Origin: Sperchopsis tessellata | Taxonomy: Eukaryota; Arthropoda; Insecta; Coleoptera; Hydrophilidae | Assembly: GCA_033557685.1 (NCBI GenBank) | Contig: JAWQRN010000055.1 | Location: 1-44,763, forward strand | Direction: 5' to 3' | Length of the DNA: 44,763 nucleotides | Shown here: positions 1 to 9,900 of the stretch, piece after piece | How the letters are laid out: every line of letters starts with the position of its first letter | Numbering within the stretch: position 1 is the stretch's first letter | Notes under the pieces: model-generated | Databases searched by the model: none | What the model was told of the DNA's origin: nothing | The model's input: only the letters and a program-made list of their open reading frames with translations | Made by a program: the position numbers and the translations under genes

Positions 1-102
1 TCCTAAAACTAATATCTTCAAAGATACAAGCTATTTTGTTATTCGAGCTCTTTGTCATTTTCTTATTAGTCGTGTATATATATATGTATATGTATATATA
101 TA

Positions 103-153
<51 letters not shown>

Positions 154-745
154 TATATTATGTATTTCATATTTTTAATGTAAGAACTTAAACTCTATAA
201 CATCATTATGATAAGCATATACGACCAAGTGGTGATAAATCCTGTTTCTGGAGGTGTTCTCTGAGCTCTTCGAATCTCTGAAGTAGTGTTCCATGTATAA
301 CTAAATTTGTATTTGTGGGGATTTCAATATAATTTTGACTGAAATTATGAAATATTTTAGATATTCTAATTGCTAATAATTATATAGGGAATTAAGGTTG
401 ATACCTGAATAATGTCCAATATAGCTACAAGAATACACATTATTAACTTTGATTTTATTGAAACTAAACTGTGGAACACAGGACTATCTAATCACACTAG
501 ACAGCATCTAAAGGTTCATTGGGGAAATGCAAATTGAGCAAAAGTCTATATATAGACAATCAAGACATTTTAAAGCCAGCAGTCTTATCTTATACAATAG
601 AAGTCAACCATGCATACAATGTATTTAAAAATATTCTTACTAATGTAAAGAATCGTTTTTTCGCAAAAACCAAAAGAACAAAAAGAAAACAAAAAACCAC
701 AGATTTCACCGGTCATAAGAATCTCTACTGACAAAAAAGTTATTT
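1..745. repeat. AT-rich spacer with a TA microsatellite
   Basis: Bases 75-151 are almost pure (TA)n with a few TG and TTT interruptions. No convincing coding segment is seen elsewhere; the 70-codon open frame at 519-731 is lysine-rich and not recognisable. Confidence 0.8.
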
Positions 746-1050
746 ATGATTTCAAATGAAAATGGGCATAGTAACAAGAGCCAATGTAATAAAGTGCCTA
801 AGATTGTATTTAAACTGGCATATAGATTGCACAATAAAGCAAAAGCAGTATGGGATTGTCATCTTCTAATAGCAGTGAAAAGTATGTACACGGATAACAA
901 GTGCTATGTTAGAACTGCAAATGAACGGTCAGATGAATTTTCCGTGGGATGAGGATTGAGGCAGGGAGGAACACTCAGCCCTATGATCTTCATTATATTA
1001 TTGGATGAAGTTATGAAAACATGTAAAGGAGAGACATTACAACTTATTGT
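746..1050 (+). pseudogene. LINE reverse transcriptase fragment
   Basis: Translation gives KSMYTDNKCYVRTANERSDEFSVG, one stop codon, then GLRQGGTLSPMIFIILLDEV. This is the RT palm block just before the catalytic motif of non-LTR retrotransposons. The flanking sequence does not continue cleanly into the FADD region, so it is a short dead fragment. The CYVRTA block also occurs near 4830, pointing to one family with several fragments. Confidence 0.7.
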
Positions 1051-1199
1051 AGAGTTCTTAAAAGCGCAACAGGCATGTTCCACTAATTTAGAGATAGTAT
1101 CAATCGTCGATTGTCCAGTCCTGAAGCCAAATCGTTCCCTACAATAATAATTATTTGCGTTAAAAAAATGTATTATAAAATTTATGAAAACACCGGAAG

Positions 1200-1790
1200 C
1201 AAAGTAATAGGTCTATAGTTTGATGTGCTTTTCATATCCCCAGATTTAAACAATGGTATGATTTCTCCCCATTTGAATTTAAAAATTTTAGCCAATGGTT
1301 CTGACAACCCCTCCCTACATTATATATAAATTTAAAATTTAAATCAAAAATATACTTTGACAATTTTGGTTGCAACAAATTTATCGTTCTCAGTACCCCG
1401 TGTTCATCTGAGGGAAATAGATAGAAGTTAACTGGTTTAATTTCAATTTTTATTCCATCTAAATATTCAGCTGCATGTACATCAGACTGAGCCAAATTCC
1501 TGAAAAGCCCAGCTGCACATTTGTAAAACTTACTGAACTCTTTCGCATTTATACCACAATCGAAACTGATCGTGATATTTGTTAGCCCTACCAGGCTCGT
1601 TATTTATGATTTCCCACACTTGCTTTGATTTGTTTGAAGAGTTACGTATTTTCTTTAGGTTCTGTTTCTTTCAGTTCCTATTATTTGTGATAGTGTTTCT
1701 TAAGTTGCTTATATATATTGAAGTTGTTTATGTTTTCGCTTTACTACAGCGTATAAAAGTTCAAGAATTTTTTTTTTCATCGGCAATCGT
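1200..1790 (-). pseudogene. LINE (CR1/jockey-like) fragment before and at the start of RT
   Basis: On the minus strand, LAQSDVHAAEYLDGIKIEIKPVNFYLF and then PLAKIFKFKWGEIIPLFKSGDMKS leads to NYRPITLLPVFS, the first RT block of CR1/jockey-type LINEs. Several frame changes are needed, so it is dead. It lies just downstream, in minus-strand order, of the ORF1-like frame at 1799-2365 and probably belongs to the same insertion with the endonuclease part deleted. Confidence 0.65.
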
Positions 1791-1798
1791 TATAGAAT

Positions 1799-2365
1799 TT
1801 ACTTATTTACAATTCCCCTTCTAAAAAAAGAATCCCCTTCCTCGTCCTCCAGACATGTCTCCGTATCGTGATATTCTTTTATTTCGATTGCTGACAGTGA
1901 AACCACAGGCTCGGAACAAACTCGTCTAAGCATATGCTTGTCGAACGCGAACTCAGAGTCCTCAACCGGAAACTGTTTGTGACTATCATTTGTACCTGCG
2001 ATAATTACCACGAAGTCTTTCTTACCAAAATCACCTACCAATCCCGATACATTGTCAGTCACTTGCTTCAAACTTGCAGTAGATTTTAAAAATATTTTCA
2101 CATCGTAGTCATTGCTGAAGAATTCCAACAATCCTCTCCCGTGCAAGTCTCCTAGCAAAAGCATCCTTCTACTTGCTTCTATCGCGTGATTTTTATTCAC
2201 ATATTTGCAATGCTGTCCCTTTGATATTACCTCGTTATATAGCCTTTTCGGTGTTGCACTGCTAGTATCCCCAATAATGTCCGAATTTTCTGTTTTTCCA
2301 TTTTCCTCCGTGTGTGTACCCTGCTTGGGGGAAACCACGTGTATGTTTGCATATATAGATTGCAA
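1799..2365 (-). CDS. LINE ORF1-like protein with SGNH-hydrolase-like segment
   Basis: An open frame of 188 codons. The central part reads SRRMLLLGDLHGRGLLEFF then KKDFVVIIAGTNDSHKQFP, the GDSxG-like and GTND blocks of the SGNH/GDSL fold found in ORF1 proteins of some CR1/jockey LINEs. The block-I serine is replaced (GDLHG for the expected GDSHG), so esterase activity is unlikely. The frame lacks the coiled-coil N-terminus, which appears separately at 3230-3545. It is probably the 3' part of a broken ORF1; its initiator Met may be fortuitous. Confidence 0.55.
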   Translation of the reverse strand: MQSIYANIHVVSPKQGTHTEENGKTENSDIIGDTSSATPKRLYNEVISKGQHCKYVNKNHAIEASRRMLLLGDLHGRGLLEFFSNDYDVKIFLKSTASLKQVTDNVSGLVGDFGKKDFVVIIAGTNDSHKQFPVEDSEFAFDKHMLRRVCSEPVVSLSAIEIKEYHDTETCLEDEEGDSFFRRGIVNK

Positions 2366-2399
2366 TCTTTACATTGCTTGATACGTGTTTAAGCTGCGA

Positions 2400-2640
2400 T
2401 AAAGTGTTTAAATTTAATTCATGAGCCAGCAGTTGATATCGTTGATATTATGGATTATGTGGGGGATTTCAAGAGACCATTTGATGAGAGATCGGCAATT
2501 ATCAAGGCAAATCACCTGATCGAATGTGGCTTGATAGGAAGAACGGACGTCGAGATCCATATCTTTTCATTGTAACTACAAACATCGCATTTGGATCAGA
2601 GGCCTCATGAAATAAATGTTAAATTATTCTCCAGCAGTTA
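2400..2640 (+). pseudogene. short + strand fragment, possibly from a SWIM/YqaJ-type mobile gene
   Basis: A 41-codon frame from the ATG at 2450 (MDYVGDFKRPFDERSAIIKA, ending HIFSL) meets a stop and then continues in frame as LQTSHLDQRPHEINVKLF. The QTS-L-PHEI pattern resembles the segment before the SWIM zinc finger of arthropod proteins with YqaJ-like recombinase domains. The zinc-finger cysteines are not present. Weak assignment made from memory of the pattern only. Confidence 0.3.
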
Positions 2641-2789
2641 GCATTATCTTAGATTCAACTCCTATAAAGATACTGACTTAAATATGATGGTGATGATACT
2701 ACCTTTTGAAAACTACAGTAGGTAGGCAACTGCAGTAGGTATTTAATTGAAAATTCTACATTTTGTGTAGGCATGCAGTACAAAATTAC

Positions 2790-3545
2790 CTAGGTAATAA
2801 AATATGTATAGATTTCTTGACTAATTATATGTCTAGTTATATTGAATAATACACTTATCAAAATAGAAAAAAATGTCAGGTTTGAAAGTTCTCCACACAC
2901 GACCATTGTTTTTGATACTTTCTTCCCAATTTTTAACACATGTAACCGTACTTTTAGTCTGGCTTTGTTCTTGGGAAATAAAAATAAAGAAAATCCACCA
3001 GTTGCTTTTCTGTTACACTGATGCACCGAACAATATTTATTTTCCTTCCTTGCTATGTTTTTAAGTTCTACACGAACTATTGTCTGTTTTTCTATCGTCC
3101 CATCCATTGCAAAATGCTCGCTAAACAGATCTAACAACTGAAACCTATCCTCCATCTGAGGGTTGCACTTCTGCTCACCAGAGGTCAGCCACTTTGCTTT
3201 TAAACACCAATCCGCGGTACCCTGGTAATTATCATTATCATTAATACACTGCAATTCATATGCCAGAAGTTTCTCCTTCAATGATTTGTTTTCGTTAGTA
3301 AGCCTCTGTATAATTAATTTCTGGTCGGACAATTTCTTTTCTACAGATTGCAATTTAGCGCGTAAACTTGTATATGTTGGCGTATCGTTTTTAATCGTTT
3401 TCTTATCTGAATTTTTACTACCACCAGTGACAACTTTTTGGGTGACCCCTCCGTTGTTGTTGACCCCCTCTTTACAATTCGTCGCCTTTTTAGATTTTTG
3501 AAGCGTTATTCTTTCACTCATGATTTCAGTAGTTTTCACTACCAC
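2790..3545 (-). CDS. coiled-coil LINE ORF1 N-terminus running into a truncated THAP-like domain
   Basis: A 251-codon frame. Residues 1-60 are basic and Asn/Lys-rich. About 62-95 form a coiled coil (LRAKLQSVEKKLSDQKLIIQ, then ENKSLKEKLLAYELQ). About 100-177 (QMEDRFQLLDLFSEHF) are unrecognised. From about 178, CSVHQCNRKATGGFSLFLFP then KVRLHVLKIGKKVSKTMVVC looks like a THAP C2CH finger. The usual tryptophan is arginine, and the final histidine after CGE is leucine. The frame then drifts into AT-rich sequence. The likeliest reading is a LINE ORF1 interrupted near 3010 by a THAP-bearing transposon piece. No target duplication was found. Confidence 0.5.
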   Translation of the reverse strand: MVVKTTEIMSERITLQKSKKATNCKEGVNNNGGVTQKVVTGGSKNSDKKTIKNDTPTYTSLRAKLQSVEKKLSDQKLIIQRLTNENKSLKEKLLAYELQCINDNDNYQGTADWCLKAKWLTSGEQKCNPQMEDRFQLLDLFSEHFAMDGTIEKQTIVRVELKNIARKENKYCSVHQCNRKATGGFSLFLFPKNKARLKVRLHVLKIGKKVSKTMVVCGELSNLTFFSILISVLFNITRHIISQEIYTYFIT

Positions 3546-3689
3546 AGAAATTTTTGTGTGTATTAATCAATTCAGCACACCTAACTGCACACACTTTTTT
3601 AGTTTTAGTATAATTGATACAGTTAAGTTAATTGGGATAGTTAAGGCAGAAAGGCAGCAGGACACAATGAAATAATTTGTGTTGACTTG

Positions 3690-4050
3690 GATGTACCGAA
3701 AAGTTCCAAAGGGCTGGCAGACTACAGTTATATTGCCGTTGTTTAAGAAGATGTGAAAATTACAGGGTAATACGTTCCTCAGTGTACCGAGGAAAATTTA
3801 TGAACGTATGTTAGTAGACAAATGACGGGAAGAAGTGAACCATCGATGGAGGAGGAACAAAGTGGCTTTCGGTCTGGAAGAAGCACACAAGACCTGGTGT
3901 TTGTTCTTAGGCAAGTGCAGGAGAAGATTTTAAGGCAGGGTAAAGAAGCAGTTTTGTGTTTCATCGATCTGGAGAAGGCTTTTGATAGAGATCAAAAGGG
4001 TGATGCCTGGAGTATTCTCAGAGGAAGGGATGTTGGAAAAACCTGAGAAT
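3690..4050 (+). pseudogene. LINE reverse transcriptase fragment, fingers region
   Basis: In the + strand, PKGWQTTVILPLFKK leads through a frame change to LSVPRKIYERMLVDK, then QSGFRSGRSTQDLVFVLRQV and VLCFIDLEKAFDR, the first RT blocks of a non-LTR retrotransposon. It breaks off at about 4050 and what seems to be the same element resumes near 4830. The minus-strand element at 17560-18650 carries the same SGRSTQDL-type block and is probably the same family. Confidence 0.8.
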
Positions 4051-4829
4051 GGAAATTTGGGCTATTTATAGTGACAGTATGTTGATATGCTGGAACAACT
4101 TACAGCCACCAAGGGGGAGGGACAAAGCAGTAGGAGCACACAAAGGGGTACAAACCAATAATGACAAAAGGAAACAATATAAATGAAAAGAAAATAAGTA
4201 AAGTTGCAAAACAGAGTGTATATTAAACTAATGCAGTGACAATTATTAGTTGTAGCAGTAACTAAAAACACATTAGAGTTCAAAATAAAATAATTAAGTA
4301 AAGAAATAAACAGTATAAAACAATAGTACGCAAGATATAATATATACTGTAGATTTATAATAGAAATATATATGGATATATGTTTGGAGATAATAAATGT
4401 AGTATATTTATGTACCAAGTATATTTTATTAAAGAATGTAAATAGAGAATGCAAACGTAAACTAATGAATGAAAATGTGCTTATGAAGGAAGGTGTTGAG
4501 AATGTTTACCGTGCGACCATTGCTGGCTGTGGCGGACCTCGACTGCTTTCGATTTCCAGCACTCCGTTTTTTATAGGCACAGCCGAAAGGTTGGAAATTC
4601 AATGACGCTACCGCTAGAGGCGCTTTCCGAACTGTGAACAATAACCACTAAATTGTTAATAATGTTTTAAGAATTTGGGTTAAAAAGTGACTGGATTTAG
4701 AATATATATTACCTAGCTTTATAAGCAACATACAAAAGATGTTTTCAGTGCGCCAGGAACGAAATTTCCACCCGCATAAAACACGCGGTCGTCCAATTAT
4801 TAATGAATTAATTAATGGGGTAACAATGT
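4051..4829. other. unassigned insert between two parts of a LINE
   Basis: An AT-rich stretch (4150-4480) is followed by a sharply more GC-rich patch at about 4490-4640 and then AT-rich DNA again. It separates RT fingers from the palm/thumb of what looks like one LINE copy. The open frames here are low-complexity and not convincing. Confidence 0.4.
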
Positions 4830-5640
4830 GTTATGTTAGAACTGCAAAGCCCTCTGCCATCCTATTGATGACTACATGTGGAATATAGGCATTTGAGAAA
4901 CATAGAAATATCTTTGGGACCATTTGCAGATAACATTGTTATTTATGCTGAATTGGAAAAGGATTTACAGAAGAGTATTGAAAGTTGGGATATACAGTTG
5001 ATCCAGAAGAACATGAAAATAAATGTTTTGAGACGAAAGTGATATGGTGTGAAAGACAAGGAGAAAATTGAGAATTGAATTAAACAAAGAGCAGGTGGAA
5101 CAAGTACAGATGTTCAGGTATCTGGGTTTGGTGAAATATAGAGCAGGAAAGATGGAAGGTGTGTGAGCAGTAGACTGAATAGTGCGACGGGTTTATTTCA
5201 TTGTTTCAACAAAAAGTTTTTGGGCAGAAGAGAAATAAGCAAAGAGACTAAAATGACAGTGTTTAACACCGTGAAGTGCCAGTATTAATGTATGGTAGTG
5301 AGTCGTGAGGCAGTGAAAATGAAGTTTTTGAGACGGGTTGATGAAATAACAAGAAGGAATAGATTAAGGAATGAAGATATCTGAGATAGAAAGGGACAGA
5401 TTAGATGCTTTGGATATCCAAACAGTATGAACAAGAGCAGATTGGCCAAAATAATATAGGATGCAAGGACACAAGGAAGAAGACCAAGAGGAAGACCGAT
5501 GATGACATGGGCCTCAGCAATGTCAAAGATTATTACCATGAGAGGGAGCGACTGGGTGACAGCAGAGGGTTTATTCCTACACCTTCAATGGTAGAACGGG
5601 AACTGATTATGGATGTATGTATGTAGAACAATATGTTCTT
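4830..5640 (+). pseudogene. LINE 3' part: FAD(D) palm block to C-terminus and tail
   Basis: A broken frame reads SLGPFADNIVIYAELEKDLQ (the catalytic FADD appears as FADN), then LMYGSESW, RLAKII, a stop, DARTQGRRPRGRPMMTWASA and MRGSDWVTAEGLFLHLQW. These are the end blocks of a non-LTR RT protein. It ends in a short GTAT-rich run near 5616-5625, like the simple-repeat tails of RTE-type elements. The substituted catalytic residue and several stops mean it is inactive. Confidence 0.8.
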
Positions 5641-5880
5641 TAGACCAGTCCTTGGGTGCAAGGTCGAAGATAAAATAAAAAGCCTCAATAACAATAATAG
5701 TGTTGGCAATGATGAGATGCTAGTGGTTTTCATTAAGAGAATGTCGGAGTTTATTGTGTATTATAATATATTAAATTTTGATTTTGTTTTAATTATATGT
5801 AATATGTATTGATATATTTTGTTTGTAATTTTAACATGTACTATATTCTGAGTTCTTTGGGCACTTAATAAATGACTATG
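5641..5880 (+). pseudogene. short jockey-like LINE scrap
   Basis: Translation from about 5638 reads FRPVLGCKVEDKIKSLNN then SVGNDEMLVVFIKRMSEF, resembling the block before RT of jockey/CR1 elements (K-SPGIDE-type). The rest to about 5880 is AT-rich. Weak, because only one block is visible. Confidence 0.35.
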
Positions 5881-5968
5881 ACTCTATAATTCCTTATGTT
5901 AACAGACTTGATTTCATATAGACACTAATTTAATTATTATTTGCATTTCCAATTAGTCCACTAAATTA

Positions 5969-5981
5969 AGATTTTCTTGTA
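5969..5981. repeat. target-site duplication, left copy
   Basis: AGATTTTCTTGTA occurs here and again at 6877-6889, exactly enclosing the antisense LINE at 5982-6876. Confidence 0.8.
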
Positions 5982-6876
5982 TATATATATAATCTTTTTA
6001 AGTCTCTTTTATCCTTTCAGGTATCGAGATAATTTTTCTCTCTTCTCTATCCAATTCTCTTTATTAATTCTTTCCATTCTTCCATCCATCCAATGTTGTT
6101 TCTACTTAGTATTTCCTGTATGTTGTTCTCCCATGTTTTCTGTGGTCTTCATCTTTCTTCTTTCTTACTGTTTTTGTTCTCCATACTTTTTTCGTTTGTC
6201 TATCCTCTGGCATTTTTATTAGGTGTTCGTACCATTTCATTTGTTTCTTCTCTATAGTATTCAGTATTCCTTCTATTTGCAGCTGTGTTATTATCAGATC
6301 ATTTCTCATCCTGTCCATCCTTGTGGCTCCCTCCACCTTTCTTAAGTATCTCATTTCTGCTGCTGCTCATTTCAATACCTGTTCGTTACTGAGAATTATC
6401 TTGTTTATAGCATGATAACTCGTTTGCTGCCTGTATCTTGTTATTTATTTCTTCCTCTAAACTACCCTTGTTGCTTAGGGTTGAGCCCAAGTATTTAAAT
6501 GATTCCCTGTTCAATTACTTTTCCATTTATCTTTATGTCTGTTGTCACTTCTTCTCTCGCTATTACCATGATTTTTGTCTTTACTGCATTTATAGTAATG
6601 CCTTGCAAACTTAATTCCTTCTTCCGTACATTGATATTGTGTTGTAGTTCTTCCTCGCTCTTTGTTAGTACTGCAAGATCATCAGCAAAAGCACACTCCG
6701 CTACTGTTGTACTTATTAGATTATGGTATTCTACCTCCACTTTTTTTGTCCTTTATCTTCTTTATAATGCTGTCCAAGAACACTATAAATTGCAGGGGGC
6801 TCAGTGCTCCTCCCTGTCTTAATCCCTGTGTTGTTATAAACTCTTCTGATGCTTCGTTTCCCGTTCTTATGTAGTT
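5982..6876 (-). mobile_element. 5'-truncated LINE insertion with intact target-site duplication
   Basis: The minus strand encodes GLRQGGALSPLQFIVFL then CAFADDLAVLTKSEEEL (FADD catalytic motif intact), and further on MRYLRKVEGATRMDRMRNDL and KKQMKWYEHLIKMPEDRQ, the RT palm to C-terminal blocks of a non-LTR element. The 895-base insert is flanked by a 13-base direct repeat. At its 3' side (left in the window) it ends in a TA simple repeat, at the place a retrotransposition tail would be. Frameshifts divide the frame. Missing 5' sequence plus a target duplication is the signature of abortive reverse transcription. Confidence 0.88.
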
Positions 6877-6889
6877 AGATTTTCTTGTA
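6877..6889. repeat. target-site duplication, right copy
   Basis: Right copy of the 13-base direct repeat. It overlaps the branch-point-like TACTAAT (6888-6894) of the following syd exon. Confidence 0.8.
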
Positions 6890-6919
6890 CTAATATTAAT
6901 TGTTTTATTCCTTTTCTAG

Positions 6920-6965
6920 GATGCTGATGCTTTGGCTGATATGGACGATGGTGCTGACATCACAG
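6920..6965 (+). CDS. syd: syd exon, acidic stretch before the second leucine zipper
   Basis: The 46-base exon starts after a TTTTCTAG acceptor and ends at ACAG|GTATA. It encodes DADALADMDDGADIT plus one base, so it joins in phase 1 to the next exon to give a glycine. The acidic composition fits the weakly conserved segment between the two coiled coils of JIP3/4. A TACTAAT branch-point-like heptamer lies at 6888-6894, directly beside the target-site duplication of an antisense LINE. This is the first exon visible; the upstream exons lie outside the window. Confidence 0.85.
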
Positions 6966-9900
6966 GTATATTGAATGCAATTTTAATAATTTAATGCTTC
7001 TCTATACATCAAGATACAGTTAGGGTAACAATTCTGGTATCGCAGTTACTCATACTTAGTTGGATATTTGAATACTCTGGATTTTTTATTGAAAATAGTT
7101 CTATTTTTTTGTAATAATACCCAATGAGAGATAAAATTGTTGCTAATGCTAAGAAGGTATTATATCAGAACTGTAAGTGGGTCTGTATTGTCTACTTCAT
7201 TTCCGAATATGAAATATCTGCAAAGTATATGTCCCTCCAAAATTATCTTCTTCCATCCCTTTCTATCAAACTCTAGTGACTACTAATTTTAATTATCGGG
7301 TTGGCCAGAAAGTAATTGCGTTTCATTTCTATGTAAATGAAAGGCAAATATTTCATGGGAAACAAAAACTTTATTACACAATATATTGTTCATTTTTTCT
7401 ATTACCTCTTGCCATCTTTCAGGTAACTTCGTGATTCCACGGCCAAAAAGGTTTGTATGTTTATCGGCAGAAAACAGTTCCAAGAACAATTTGATATCAT
7501 ATCAGGTTTGGCAAATATGGTGGATGTGGTAATACATCCCATCCAAGCTTAAACATTTTTGATGAGTGACCAATCTTGTGTGTGGTCTAGCGTTATCATG
7601 GTGAAACACAGCGCCTTTCGAGATTCTGTTTGGTGGCATCATTTAATTTATCCAGTTGATTGCAATATACACCCGACTTATTGGTTTGGTTTCTTGGAAG
7701 TAGCTCAAAACACACAATACCTTTGAAATCCAACCAGACTGGCCATAACCTTCCTTTGGTAAATATCTATTTTTGAAATGCTTTGAGCAGGTTCACGCTT
7801 GCTCCTCGATCTTTTTCGTCAGAAGTTTCATAGTTGATCCATTTTTCATCGCCTATTATCATACATTTCAATTGTTTTCTTCACGTTTCAAGAGAGAATC
7901 GCATATGTCAATACGCTTAGTGAGATGAATTTCTTTGAGGTCATGTGGTCCCCAAATATCGAGCTTACCAATGTCTCCAAGTTGTTTTAAATGATTTTCA
8001 ATGCTTGATTTCGATATGTTAAGATTCACAACAATTTTTTATCATCGTTAAACGCCGACTGGATTTGATCAACACTTTTATTTTGTCATTATCAACTTCG
8101 ATTGACCTTCGTGAGTGTGGTGCATCTTCAACATCGAAATCTCCAGACCAAAATTTAAGAAACCAATTCTTACACTGCCATAGTTTTAAGGTATCATACA
8201 TATCACATATATTTTTATGAGTTTGCACAATGTTTTTTCCTTTTCAGAAGAAATACAGCAAAATATGATGAAAGTCTTCAGTTTGAATTTCCATTTCGAA
8301 ATCGACGGCAAACAAACAATTGATAACGAAATCATGCACTTTCTTTTTCTAAAATAAGCTAGAACTGTCAGCTGTCAAATTATTTAATGAATTTGTGGTT
8401 TAGAATGAAGTTTAGTTGCAATTCAAGGCATGTATGTTCATATATTAGAAAAATACGCAATTACTTTTAGATCAACCTGATATTTTTATATTATCAATTA
8501 TTTATTTGATTATCTTTGAAGAAAAACAATAAATACATTTTAAATTTTCTAAAATTAAATAAAAAAGAAAATATTAATAATAAATCAGTATACATTTACT
8601 TATTTTGTTTGTAACTGTTATATAATGTATACTTGTTTTTATTACTAATAAAAATACTAAATAATTTCCAGGTGGCTGGGTACATCCAGGAGAGTATGCA
8701 TCATCAGGTAAACAAATATATTATGTTTTTGCATGGAAGTTCATCTCTATAATATAAAGCAGAAGCATATAAAAAATAAACCCTTATATCATAAACTTAA
8801 GGAAATTAATGAATTTTTAAATTGAAATTTCATAGTATTTAAATAATTTTAATGCATGTTAATAAATTTGTATCTGTAATGGTTGCTGCACATACAATGC
8901 TTTGACAAATAATATTGCATGTCTTGTTTTATTATTAATATAAATCACACAATAAATCTACACAAAAGAAGTTCAATGGTGAAACTAGAATATAGTAAAT
9001 ATAACATTAAAGTACAGTAATTTGAGTCTGCAAGAAATGTATGGATGTTGTTTGTTGATCATCTCAAAGATTTACCTTATCTCTTAAATTTTTTGTAATT
9101 TTCTCTTAAATAAGTTATTTATAGGAAGAGGACGGTACTATCTGGATTATGATTTCTGACATAAAAATTCAACTGTATTTTTAAAGTCCTTGTATATGAA
9201 CGGTATGAATATAGTCAAAATCTAAATTTCTATGCTTTTGCGGTCTAAAATGAACTTCAAGTTTAAAAGTTTCCTTGTACATGTTTGTTATGACTATAGC
9301 CTAAATTAAAAGCTTTATGCTCATGCTTGTAACTGTAATAAAGTTAATTTCTAATGTGAACATGATTTATTACGTTCTTGTTACGTGGGAGTCTTTTATA
9401 ATATTTACAGAAGATAAACTTGTTTCCATCTTTTGTGTGATGACATGGAGATACTGCCATAGTCTGCACAGTGCTATAGTTACTATCATCAATAATTTCA
9501 ATTTCCCCTTCGTAGCTTGTATAATTTTAATATTCGGGTAGTTCTTTTAGTAGTGCTTGACTAACACAGTTTCCGACGGGATATTTTTAAGATTCCTTTT
9601 TTGAGTGTCGTAAATAAGATCACACTATTGCATTTCCCTAGGTCTTGAGTCATATTGACCTGAATATAATATTGGAATTATTAACCATTTTTTTTTAATA
9701 CAAAATGAAAAAAGAAATAGAGTCATAGATTATCACAACAAAATCTCTATATTTGAACGAGTCATTAACGAAAAAACCTTGCTTTTAGTCAAGTTATGTT
9801 ACTTATGTTCTATGTAGGGTTCAGTCTGTGAACAGTTAGGTCATATAAAAACATAAAATAATAAAACAAAACACTATTTATCTAGCTACACAATTGAACG

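Noticed and set aside
4062..4454. 130-codon minus-strand open frame, hydrophobic and cysteine-rich
   Set aside because: It is the antisense of an AT-rich stretch, low in complexity, with no family block or start context.
1..6919. Search for the upstream syd exons (RH1 and first coiled coil)
   Set aside because: No block with splice sites and JIP3/4 sequence was found in this region; these exons must lie further upstream.
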